Positions 1-6,363 of a stretch of 9,934 nucleotides of DNA are shown in pieces. The notes under the pieces were generated by a model. That model ran no database searches and had not been told where the DNA came from. It worked only from the letters and a program-made list of their open reading frames with translations. This DNA is from Actinomycetota bacterium (GTDB lineage Bacteria > Actinomycetota > Acidimicrobiia > Acidimicrobiales > Poriferisodaliceae). Location: the NCBI GenBank assembly GCA_002731665.1, contig PCCJ01000043.1, forward strand, positions 1 to 9,934, in the 5' to 3' direction. Each line of letters begins with the position of its first letter. Positions within the stretch are counted from its first letter, which is position 1. The position numbers and the translations under genes are program-made.

Positions 1-130
1 AAATCTTTGCTTCGTCTTCGCTAACTATGTACTTGCGATCAAAACGCTGTTCGAGAGATGCAACGTTGTCCATACGTTCGATGCTGATCGCAGGGAAACG
101 TTCCACTAATGAATCAAGCTGAAAGCTCAT
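1..130 (-). CDS. VTC-domain protein (polyphosphate polymerase family), N-terminal part only
   Basis: Only the first 43 residues are present; the gene runs off the left edge. The visible part starts MSFQLDSLVERFPAISIERM and continues to a segment reading ASLEQRFDRKYIVSEDEAKI. The pattern 'R-x-D-R-K-Y-I' after an N-terminal helix is the opening of the VTC domain, whose positively charged tunnel makes polyphosphate from nucleotide triphosphate in yeast Vtc4; the early basic strand contributes to it. The ATG overlaps the stop of the DUF4956 gene as ATGA, and no clear Shine-Dalgarno precedes it, so translation is probably coupled to the gene before it. VTC next to DUF4956 and CotH is a recurring bacterial neighbourhood, which supports the call. 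The catalytic core lies outside the window, so activity cannot be judged. Confidence 0.72.
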   Translation of the reverse strand, partial: MSFQLDSLVERFPAISIERMDNVASLEQRFDRKYIVSEDEAKI

Positions 131-684
131 GAACGCATCCGGTAATAAACATCTACATTCGTGCTGTCATTAACAAGATCAATGCGTCGTACCTTGACTC
201 GACGCACTGAAACTTGGCTACTTCCACCCAACAAGCCCTCAAGAACCCGAATCAACTCAGCGGTGTCGACATATGCTCTGTCGAGAATCATGTTTTGCTC
301 TAAATATCCTCGAAGCAACGCCTGGTGGTCACCAAGCCACAGCGTAACCAGAACGGCTGCCATTAGTAGAGGAGACACATAAGCCGGTTCAAACTTAACC
401 CCCCCTAGGAGACCTAATGAAAGGGCGCAGAAGTAGTAGGCAATCTCTGGTTGGCCTAATTCCGAGGACCGAAGGCGAATAATTGATAGCACTCCAAAGA
501 GACCTAAGCCAAGCCCAAGATTCGCTTCTACCTGTGTGAAAGCAGTTGCGATAGCCATCACGCCGACATTGACACCTAGAAGCGCCACTACCATGTCTCG
601 TCGTCGATTACGCGGAAAATATAGACAGAAGACCAACACAAGCACTGCAGCCAGATCTATGCCAATTAACGCTACTCGGCTCAT
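127..684 (-). CDS. DUF4956 family integral membrane protein
   Basis: A 185-residue protein with about five hydrophobic segments, at roughly residues 4-23, 32-49, 55-69, 81-97 and 102-117, followed by a soluble C-terminal third of about 65 residues ending in a basic strand-rich tail (VRRVKVRRIDLVND). The sequence GLFGVLSIIRLRSSEL (residues 61-76) at the third segment is the family hallmark. The biochemical role of DUF4956 is not established. The family is found beside VTC-domain and CotH genes, as here, so a membrane-partner role for one or both is a reasonable inference. The start is supported by AGAGG 8 nt upstream of the ATG. Its stop overlaps the start of the VTC gene, and it lies 69 bp after the CotH gene on the same strand. 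Confidence 0.8.
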   Translation of the reverse strand: MSRVALIGIDLAAVLVLVFCLYFPRNRRRDMVVALLGVNVGVMAIATAFTQVEANLGLGLGLFGVLSIIRLRSSELGQPEIAYYFCALSLGLLGGVKFEPAYVSPLLMAAVLVTLWLGDHQALLRGYLEQNMILDRAYVDTAELIRVLEGLLGGSSQVSVRRVKVRRIDLVNDSTNVDVYYRMRS

Positions 685-692
685 CGAACAAA

Positions 693-697
693 CCTCT
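693..697 (-). promoter_or_regulatory. Ribosome binding site of the DUF4956 gene
   Basis: Read on the minus strand this is AGAGG with an 8-nt spacer to the ATG at 684. It is one of the few clear Shine-Dalgarno sites in the window and fixes this start. It means the middle gene of the CotH-DUF4956-VTC run can be started independently of CotH translation, unlike the VTC gene. Confidence 0.6.
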
Positions 698-753
698 TGA
701 CCTACGGTGTTGAATCTTTACCTAGCTTAAACCCTCCGGTTCACAGATTACTG

Positions 754-2169
754 TTATGAAGACAAGCCCTTAGACCGAACGAAATCAAGTGATGACTTCA
801 ACTCCGATAGAGCAGCCTTCCACTTCTCTACGCTCAGAGCATCTTGATGTGTACTAGCGGCTTCTAAGGTCGCCTCGTTAATCTGCTCTGCCCATAGCTC
901 AAGAACAGTTTCGGTGCTTTCCTCCGAAAAAGGACCAGCCAGAAACGCAACCCAAGCTGCTTCGCTTTCGTCTGCGAAGGTAGCCCATGCACCAGTCAAA
1001 CGATCACACGATGCTGACCACTGAAAAATACCCCATTCCCCGTGCGGGAACGGCTGGCAGTCGTTTGTGATTTGGCCCCAATCATCAGCGATTGGAGTGA
1101 CAGGGTTGGAATCCGACACGATATTCGCGAACGCGCTATCAAGGTCCCAGGGAATCAAATGAAAGCGACCCGTAGTGGGCTCCTCGTACCAGTAAAAGTT
1201 ATGGTTTTCGCAACTTTCGAAACAGTACCAATGTAAAGGACCATCATCGTTTCGGATAGCTCGATCCACAACAGCCCACCTAATTATCTCATCAATGTCC
1301 GTCCACTTCTTAACTATCTGGGGCAATTCATTTTTATCAGCTGTAGCAAGTTCATTAGAGAACTTAAGGATGTGATCAACCGTCGCCTCTTCTTCATTCG
1401 TCTTCAGGGCATCTATAAATTCAAACTCTTCACGAGCAGAACCCTCGCGATTCAGAGGCCAGACTTCCTTGTACAGATTCCCATCTCCATCGTCAAACTG
1501 CCGATCGACAAACCTCCCGTCGATCTGTTCAACGAAGGAGTAAAGACCAGAGTAATTACCGTTGATCAGCAAACGAGCGTGACTTGCTCGCGGGGCCGGA
1601 ACTCCCATCTTTCGAAAAAGCCAATACCCAAGTCGGTCATGCATTTGAGTCGGATCACGGTTCATGGAATGGAATTGAAGCTTTTTCACTCCCCAAAAAG
1701 TTTGCGTACTGTCTTGCCAGTTGATCTTGACTTTCATCGAAAGCTTGGTGCAGGTCTTCGCACCATCAGGTTCGAAAAGGCTTCCACCAGCGAGACACCC
1801 AACCCAAGCACCGACTGACCCCTTGTATCTAATACCAACGGGACTAATAGTTTCACCTTCAAAGGTAAGGCTTCCTTCCACATACGCTTCTTCGCTGGGA
1901 TCGTTATTGATCTCAGCTAGGGCCTCATCAGAAATAATGAGTTCAAACGTATGCAGCGACTCTTGACCGTAAAGATAATCAGATGAACCGCTCTGCCAAT
2001 TCATTAAGGGAATCTCGACCAGCGGGCCAAGCGCGCTGGCCGTTGGGTCCACCGAGTCAATCTCAGTTCCTCTTGCTGCTCTCTCTGAAGCCCCTGGGTC
2101 CGACTTGTCAGAAGCGCTGCAAGCTAGGGCCAACCCCGCCAATAGCACGAAAACCCAACCACATCTCAT
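754..2169 (-). CDS. CotH kinase-family lipoprotein
   Basis: A 471-residue exported protein. Residues 1-17 form a short signal peptide ending LALAC, so Cys17 is the probable lipidated residue. The CotH domain spans about residues 70-350: GIRYKGS (112-118), KLSMKVKIN (142-150), LQFHSMNRD (164-172), the helix MHDRLGYWLF, then GLYSFVEQID (208-217), NLYK (231-234) and the metal-binding-type HLIPWDLDSAF (337-347; Asp342, Asp344). Bacillus CotH is an atypical protein kinase of spore coat proteins; here a spore role is not implied. Six further cysteines (125/140, 316/320, 371/388) could pair, which fits a periplasmic or outer-surface location. The ATG is the first possible start because a TAG lies six bases upstream in frame. 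It leads the DUF4956 and VTC genes, so a shared operon is likely. The substrate is unknown. Confidence 0.85.
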   Translation of the reverse strand: MRCGWVFVLLAGLALACSASDKSDPGASERAARGTEIDSVDPTASALGPLVEIPLMNWQSGSSDYLYGQESLHTFELIISDEALAEINNDPSEEAYVEGSLTFEGETISPVGIRYKGSVGAWVGCLAGGSLFEPDGAKTCTKLSMKVKINWQDSTQTFWGVKKLQFHSMNRDPTQMHDRLGYWLFRKMGVPAPRASHARLLINGNYSGLYSFVEQIDGRFVDRQFDDGDGNLYKEVWPLNREGSAREEFEFIDALKTNEEEATVDHILKFSNELATADKNELPQIVKKWTDIDEIIRWAVVDRAIRNDDGPLHWYCFESCENHNFYWYEEPTTGRFHLIPWDLDSAFANIVSDSNPVTPIADDWGQITNDCQPFPHGEWGIFQWSASCDRLTGAWATFADESEAAWVAFLAGPFSEESTETVLELWAEQINEATLEAASTHQDALSVEKWKAALSELKSSLDFVRSKGLSS

Positions 2170-2190
2170 ATTCTATGTCTTACAGCATCT

Positions 2191-2198
2191 TGCATGCA
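2191..2198. repeat. TGCATGCA palindrome, copy 1
   Basis: A perfect 8-bp palindrome 21 bp upstream of the CotH start, within the likely untranslated leader. An identical copy lies 98 bp further upstream. With the putative promoter between them, the pair could form operator sites. No protein known to bind this site can be named from the sequence. Confidence 0.35.
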
Positions 2199-2220
2199 GC
2201 AGTAAGGATCCGCGCATATT

Positions 2221-2229
2221 TGTATACCA
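2221..2229 (-). promoter_or_regulatory. Possible extended -10 promoter of the CotH operon
   Basis: On the minus strand this reads TGGTATACA, matching the extended -10 form TGnTATAnT except at the last base. It would start transcription near 2214, giving a leader of about 45 nt before the CotH ATG. There is no recognisable -35 at 16-18 bp, which is tolerated with an extended -10. This is a pattern match only. Confidence 0.3.
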
Positions 2230-2288
2230 AAACATGCGAACGGTCGGCTCCCTGAATATTGTTATATCCTTCTGGCTATTGGCGCTAA

Positions 2289-2296
2289 TGCATGCA
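2289..2296. repeat. TGCATGCA palindrome, copy 2
   Basis: The second exact copy of the 8-bp palindrome found at 2191-2198. It lies about 75 bp upstream of the predicted CotH transcription start. Flanking bases differ between copies, so only the palindrome itself is shared. Confidence 0.35.
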
Positions 2297-2341
2297 CCCC
2301 ATAGCTGCTGCTTTATGACTTACGACACACTTAGGCCCCAG

Positions 2342-2361
2342 AACATTTGCCGCCGAATGTT
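2342..2361 (-). other. Short inverted repeat after the SDR gene
   Basis: AACATT and AATGTT form a perfect 6-bp stem around an 8-nt G+C-rich loop, 42 nt past the SDR stop. There is no T-run after it on the minus strand, so it is not a standard intrinsic terminator. It could be a weak transcript-end hairpin of the SDR gene or a protein site upstream of CotH. Confidence 0.25.
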
Positions 2362-2403
2362 TTGGGATCAATTCGCTTATTGTTATGCTCCCCGCAGAAA
2401 CAC

Positions 2404-3249
2404 TTATTTCAAGTCAGGTAAGCCAATCGAAGGTACGTTTCTTTCCACAATCTCTTTGCTTCGGCGAGCTATGGGCGTATCCCAATTATCGTCAGTGAAA
2501 AGCCAAAATTGGTTCGCCAGTATTGCGTCATGAACTTGTTGCGCCACTACCTCAGGCTCTAACCCTGTCCTAAGAACTCGTTCCGATATCTCAAGCCACC
2601 GATCAGCTTTTTCGTCCTTACCCGATCCCGCCTCATCACTATTTCGTTCTCGCGTCGCCTGAACGATGTTCGTTTGCACGAACCCAGGACATAGACAGGT
2701 CACACCAACTGAAGATCCATCGGCTTTCAACTCATGATGTAAAGTTTCGGACAGCGTTACAACCCCATGTTTTCCAACGTTATATGGCCCTCCATAAGGG
2801 GATGAAACATGGCCAGCTATTGACGCCGTAGTAACTACGTGTCCGTCACCATGTTCTATGAGATGAGGCACAAAAGTTCTAATACCGTTAATGACTCCAT
2901 CAAGAAGTATCCCAAGTGTCCAATCCCAGTCTTCTTTAGTCAAGGTCCACGATCGACCAATCGACCCAGTCACACCGGCGTTAAGACACACAACGTTCAC
3001 GATTCCGAATTCATCTATTGATCGATCTAGAAGCATCGAATGGTCATCTTCTACGGCTACGTCCGCTACTACACCTATTGCTCTACCCCCGCTCGCCGCG
3101 ATCAACCGAGTCGCTTCAGTCAACTTATTCTCATCGACGTCTGATAGCACTACATTCATACCAGCTGCCACAAACCGCCGGCTCATAGCCAAGCCCATTC
3201 CAGACGCAGCGCCAGTAACCACTGCTGTTTTTCCTATAAGTGAATCCAT
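2404..3249 (-). CDS. Short-chain dehydrogenase/reductase (SDR), NAD(H)-type
   Basis: A 281-residue classical SDR that would interconvert an alcohol and a carbonyl. Visible motifs in order: the nucleotide-binding TGAASGMG (12-19), an acidic Asp37 after the second strand that favours NAD(H) over NADP(H), ADV (62-64), LNAG (89-92), the catalytic Ser143 in TTASIAG, YNVGK (Tyr156, Lys160) and CPGFVQT (187-193). At the position of the usual 'VNL' asparagine the protein reads ILLDG (114-118), so the fourth residue of the common tetrad is Leu115. The C-terminal third (about 200-281) is longer than in minimal SDRs and probably forms the substrate lid. It is transcribed away from the acyl-CoA dehydrogenase gene across 101 bp and may act in the same pathway. 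Substrate unknown. Confidence 0.88.
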   Translation of the reverse strand: MDSLIGKTAVVTGAASGMGLAMSRRFVAAGMNVVLSDVDENKLTEATRLIAASGGRAIGVVADVAVEDDHSMLLDRSIDEFGIVNVVCLNAGVTGSIGRSWTLTKEDWDWTLGILLDGVINGIRTFVPHLIEHGDGHVVTTASIAGHVSSPYGGPYNVGKHGVVTLSETLHHELKADGSSVGVTCLCPGFVQTNIVQATRERNSDEAGSGKDEKADRWLEISERVLRTGLEPEVVAQQVHDAILANQFWLFTDDNWDTPIARRSKEIVERNVPSIGLPDLK

Positions 3250-3270
3250 GACCGCAAACTAGACGCTGAG

Positions 3271-3287
3271 GACTCACGAGTCACGAG
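3271..3287. promoter_or_regulatory. Possible operator in the divergent SDR / acyl-CoA dehydrogenase region
   Basis: This contains the palindrome GACTC-AC-GAGTC (3271-3282) overlapping a tandem repeat of TCACGAG (3274-3280 and 3281-3287). It sits just upstream of the SDR start between two divergent genes, where a shared regulator would bind. No regulator gene is in the window. Each motif is short enough to arise by chance. Confidence 0.3.
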
Positions 3288-3331
3288 AACATGTGCTTAA
3301 AACCAAAATATCATCTAATTTAATGTGTCTA

Positions 3332-3345
3332 GATTGCAATCGGAG
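3332..3345 (+). promoter_or_regulatory. 10-bp palindrome abutting the ribosome binding site of the acyl-CoA dehydrogenase gene
   Basis: GATTGCAATC (3332-3341) is a perfect 10-bp palindrome. It is followed directly by GGAG (3342-3345), which lies 5 nt before a TTG codon at 3351. The GGAG decides the start of the next gene. The palindrome could be an operator covering the transcription start or leader. Confidence 0.4.
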
Positions 3346-3350
3346 TTAAG

Positions 3351-4463
3351 TTGCCTGAATTTCTGACGCCAAAAGAAACAGACCTGCAGAATAGGTGCTC
3401 AACGCTTGCTCATCAAGTCGCTGCATTGGACCCTGAACCCTTTTCGACCGATAGTCGAGAACAACAAATTAGAGGCCTTTCGCAACTGGTAAAAGTATTT
3501 GACATAACCCAACCAGCCTCATGTGGGGGAAGCGAGGGAACCGCCTTAGAACTGACTATCGCCCGCGAAACATTCGGTTCTCTCAACGTCGCCCATGAAA
3601 GAGGTTTATTAGGCCCAACTCCAGGATTACTAGAAAGCGTAAAGGAACCTCTCAGGAGTAATTTTCTTATGCCATATCTAGCAGGGGAAATGAACAGCGG
3701 TTTCGGTTTCACCGAACCCGCAGACGCACAACGACATACCTGGGCCGAAGTAGACGGCGAAGAGCTGATTATCAACGGGCAAAAATCTTATGTAACAGGT
3801 GGAGCGAAAGCACATTTTATAAATGTGCTCGTAGACATTCCCCAATCTGGAAAAACGATGCTACTTATCGAAACTTCTAGACCAGGAGTTACTTTAACCC
3901 GCAAGTTTGCGTCTAGCGATGGAAGCCAACACGCAGCCTTTACGTTCACAAATGTCAGAGTTCCGGAGACACATGCTATTGGGCCTATAGGGTCAGGCAT
4001 GAAAAGGGCGTTGGAGCAAGTGACTGACGTTCGGATGGGCATAGCCGCTACTTGCACCGGGCTTTGTTCATTCGTGCTGGAACATCTAGCCGCTTATTTA
4101 AAAAAGACAGATGGGAAAAAGTCGCTGGCCGGAAGCAACGATTTAACGAGAATGCGCTATGGAGGACTTCGGATCGAAGCTTTCGCCGTCCGTTCGGCCT
4201 TATACCGAACAGCTCGACTGATCGACATTGGACAAAACGCTGTTAATGAAGCTAGTGCAGTGAAAGTTCTAGCAACAGAGGCATTAAACCGGATTATCGA
4301 TGAAGCCATCCAAATCATAGGCGGACAAGCTCTAACTGAAACTCACCCTTTGACCCAAATTTCTTCACGAGTTAGAGCGCTTCAATTAGCTGAGGGAACC
4401 AGTGACATCCTCAAAATTAACGTTGCTCGCGGTTACCTGGATCTTGACAAAGGCACCATTTGA
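3351..4463 (+). CDS. Acyl-CoA dehydrogenase family protein
   Basis: A 370-residue FAD enzyme expected to place a double bond at C2-C3 of an acyl-CoA and pass electrons to electron-transfer flavoprotein. The helical N-terminal domain is about 1-115. The middle beta domain holds GFGFTEPADA (117-126), the TEP flavin-contact motif, and INGQKSYVTGG (141-151). The C-terminal helical domain (about 215-370) ends with IIGGQAL (322-328) and LAEGTSDILKINVAR (346-360), where Glu348 matches the catalytic base of medium-chain acyl-CoA dehydrogenase (its YEGT motif). The start is TTG, chosen because GGAG lies 5 nt upstream and an in-frame TAG closes the frame further up. It begins a plus-strand run with the hydrolase (48 bp on) and crotonase. 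Chain length or substrate type cannot be read from the sequence. Confidence 0.88.
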   Translation: MPEFLTPKETDLQNRCSTLAHQVAALDPEPFSTDSREQQIRGLSQLVKVFDITQPASCGGSEGTALELTIARETFGSLNVAHERGLLGPTPGLLESVKEPLRSNFLMPYLAGEMNSGFGFTEPADAQRHTWAEVDGEELIINGQKSYVTGGAKAHFINVLVDIPQSGKTMLLIETSRPGVTLTRKFASSDGSQHAAFTFTNVRVPETHAIGPIGSGMKRALEQVTDVRMGIAATCTGLCSFVLEHLAAYLKKTDGKKSLAGSNDLTRMRYGGLRIEAFAVRSALYRTARLIDIGQNAVNEASAVKVLATEALNRIIDEAIQIIGGQALTETHPLTQISSRVRALQLAEGTSDILKINVARGYLDLDKGTI

Positions 4464-4511
4464 TGCGCCTAACAAAGCACGCAGAACCCAACTCTGAAAG
4501 ACTCTTCATCA

Positions 4512-5456
4512 ATGTATCTGAATGAATTTTCTGACACTGACAAGCCTTTGGACATGACTCTGTCTAAGGAATACGAAAGTTTGCTCGCTAGTGCCCAAGA
4601 TCTGGGAATAGCCCACAGCAGCAACATCCAATATTCATCGCGCAACATAGTCCTGCGACATCAACGTTTTCACTTTCTCGAATGGGGCCTACCGACAAAC
4701 CCCACCCTTGTCCTACTTCACGGGGGCAATCAATCAGCGCACTCTTGGGACTTAGTAAGCCTACATCTTGCCGACCGGTACCACATTATCGCTTTGGACC
4801 AGCGTGGGCACGGCGACAGCGAGTGGTCTCGCGACGCTGATTACTCCTCATCTGCGATGGCAGCAGATGTTAACGCCCTCATAAATGAGCTAGCAATCAG
4901 ACAAGCAACTGTCATCGGCCATTCCATGGGCGGAATGAATGCCATGCGCATTGCACTTGATTTCCCAAATCTGAACTTACGTTTCGTACTAGTTGACATT
5001 GCTCCCGAGATGTCCTCTGAAGGGGCAAAATCTATACGAAAATTCGTCACAGAAAACCGTGAATTCGATGACTTACAAGATTTCGTTACCTCAGTCCAAA
5101 GATATGACCCCTACCGATCAGCAGAACACATTCAACGAACAGTCAAATATAACCTTCTACAACGAGCCGATGGAAAGTTCGTCAGCAAACGAGATCATGG
5201 CCAACGCCTAGCGTCCACTGAACAGCAAAGACTCAGCAGTGACCGATTCCAGTTAAGCGACGCAAAAAAAATGACCAGCAGCACTCTCTTAATCAGAGGT
5301 GCTGACTCTAATATTTTGACTCAAGAAGCTGCGCATCGCTTCTGCGAAGCTCTTCCTCATGGAACCTTAGTAACCGTCAGCGATTCTGGGCACAACGTGC
5401 ACGGTCAGAACACATTGGGTTTCATCGAAGCACTGACTAACTTTTTAGCAACATAA
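4512..5456 (+). CDS. Alpha/beta-fold hydrolase
   Basis: A 314-residue serine hydrolase of the alpha/beta fold. The core begins near residue 50 with HFLEWG; LLHGG (68-72) forms the oxyanion hole, LDQRGHGDS (95-103) follows, and the nucleophile elbow is GHSMGG (Ser138). RGADS (262-266) carries the likely acid Asp265 and SGHNVHG (292-298) the catalytic His294. The lid lies between about 165 and 250. An N-terminal extension of some 45 residues precedes the core; a second ATG at 4554 (residue 15) is an equally possible start since neither has a strong ribosome binding site. Family members cleave esters, lactones, thioesters or C-C bonds in aromatic and terpenoid breakdown. The place between an acyl-CoA dehydrogenase and a crotonase suggests a ring-opened lactone or CoA thioester, as an inference. 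Confidence 0.85.
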   Translation: MYLNEFSDTDKPLDMTLSKEYESLLASAQDLGIAHSSNIQYSSRNIVLRHQRFHFLEWGLPTNPTLVLLHGGNQSAHSWDLVSLHLADRYHIIALDQRGHGDSEWSRDADYSSSAMAADVNALINELAIRQATVIGHSMGGMNAMRIALDFPNLNLRFVLVDIAPEMSSEGAKSIRKFVTENREFDDLQDFVTSVQRYDPYRSAEHIQRTVKYNLLQRADGKFVSKRDHGQRLASTEQQRLSSDRFQLSDAKKMTSSTLLIRGADSNILTQEAAHRFCEALPHGTLVTVSDSGHNVHGQNTLGFIEALTNFLAT

Positions 5457-5489
5457 AGTTTCACTTTTCGAACCAGGCAACGAACATTC

Positions 5490-5533
5490 AATCTTGGACC
5501 TTCCAACAATCAGTTTTCGCAACTTCCAAGATT
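5490..5533 (+). other. Long inverted repeat in the leader of the crotonase gene
   Basis: AATCTTGGA (5490-5498) and TCCAAGATT (5525-5533) are exact reverse complements, giving a 9-bp stem with a 26-nt loop. The same left arm can instead pair with TCCAA at 5502-5506 to form a smaller hairpin TTGGA-cct-TCCAA. The two structures exclude each other. They lie between the hydrolase stop and the preferred crotonase ATG, so they could affect processing or translation of the crotonase. Function is not shown. Confidence 0.35.
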
Positions 5534-5574
5534 CTGACGTGAAACCCTTAGCCCTTAAGGCCTATTCTAAGAGA

Positions 5575-6360
5575 ATGGAATCTAAGACCCTTGAGACATT
5601 GATTGTTGAAGTAGCAGATAACGGAATAGCTACCGTGACAATGAACAGGCCAGAGAAAAAAAATGCTGCCAACTTCACTATGTGGAGAGAACTTCGAGAA
5701 ACCTGGAACGAGATCTCAGTTGATCCTGATGTCCGCGCTGTGATTATGACGGGTGCAGGCGACGCATTTTGCAGCGGAGCTGATCTTGGTGGCGACGCAC
5801 CGAAAATGCACCAGCTGCAATCAATGAATCTGATTCACAAAACTATCCAAGCCCTCTATTCGATTATGGTTCCAGTTATCGCAAAAGTGAACGGAGTTGC
5901 AGCAGGAGCTGGCATGAATATGGCTCTGGCCTGTGACTTAATTGTCGCCAGCGATTCCGCTCGGTTTAGCGAAATTTTTGCAAAACGTGGTCTGTCCGTC
6001 GATTTCGGCGGTACCTGGATTCTCCCGAGACTAATTGGTCTTCACAAGGCAAAGGAACTCGCCTTTTTCGCAGATGTTATATCTGCTGATGAAGCTAAAG
6101 AATTTGGTTTCGTAAACCACGTAGTTCCCCATGACGAGTTAAACAATTTCGTTGAGCAGTGGAGCAAACGGCTAGCATCAGGGCCGCCACTCGCGCTAGC
6201 TATGACCAAACGACTCTTAACTCTAAATGCTACGGCTGACTTCTCAACAGCGTTAGAAGGCGAAGGCATGGCCCAAACGATTAACTTTTACACCTCGGAT
6301 ACTAAAGAAGCAGTGTCAGCATTTTTGGAGAAGAGAGAACCACAGTTCAAAGGGCGCTAA
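5575..6360 (+). CDS. Crotonase-superfamily enoyl-CoA hydratase/isomerase, PaaG-like active site
   Basis: From this ATG the protein has 261 residues, the usual family size, starting MESKTLETLIVEV. A TTG at 5494 would add 27 residues without family support or a good ribosome binding site. Motifs (numbered from 5575): NRPEKKNA (24-31), the oxyanion-hole segment AFCSGADLGG (64-73), NGVAAGAGMNMALACD (106-121) and LSVDFGGTWILPRLIG (140-155). The two glutamates of true hydratases (Glu144 and Glu164 in the rat enzyme) align with Asn115 and Phe135, so water addition by the standard route is unlikely. Asp143 falls where PaaG-type and dienoyl-CoA isomerases keep a catalytic Asp. A double-bond isomerase acting on an unsaturated acyl-CoA is the favoured reading. 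It closes the run started by the acyl-CoA dehydrogenase. Confidence 0.85.
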   Translation: MESKTLETLIVEVADNGIATVTMNRPEKKNAANFTMWRELRETWNEISVDPDVRAVIMTGAGDAFCSGADLGGDAPKMHQLQSMNLIHKTIQALYSIMVPVIAKVNGVAAGAGMNMALACDLIVASDSARFSEIFAKRGLSVDFGGTWILPRLIGLHKAKELAFFADVISADEAKEFGFVNHVVPHDELNNFVEQWSKRLASGPPLALAMTKRLLTLNATADFSTALEGEGMAQTINFYTSDTKEAVSAFLEKREPQFKGR

Positions 6361-6363
6361 AGT

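Noticed and set aside
1372..1818. 148-codon plus-strand open frame inside CotH
   Set aside because: It is wholly antisense to the CotH domain, whose conserved motifs account for the sequence.
2105..2533. 142-codon plus-strand open frame crossing the CotH-SDR intergenic region
   Set aside because: Both ends are antisense to well-supported genes, the protein has no recognisable domain, and no ribosome binding site precedes it.
2891..3262. 123-codon plus-strand open frame over the SDR N-terminus
   Set aside because: It is antisense to the Rossmann motifs of the SDR and has no domain of its own.
5494..5574. 27-residue extension of the crotonase from a TTG codon
   Set aside because: It exceeds the family's usual start, has no good ribosome binding site and covers a strong inverted repeat; the ATG at 5575 gives a normal length. 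It remains possible.
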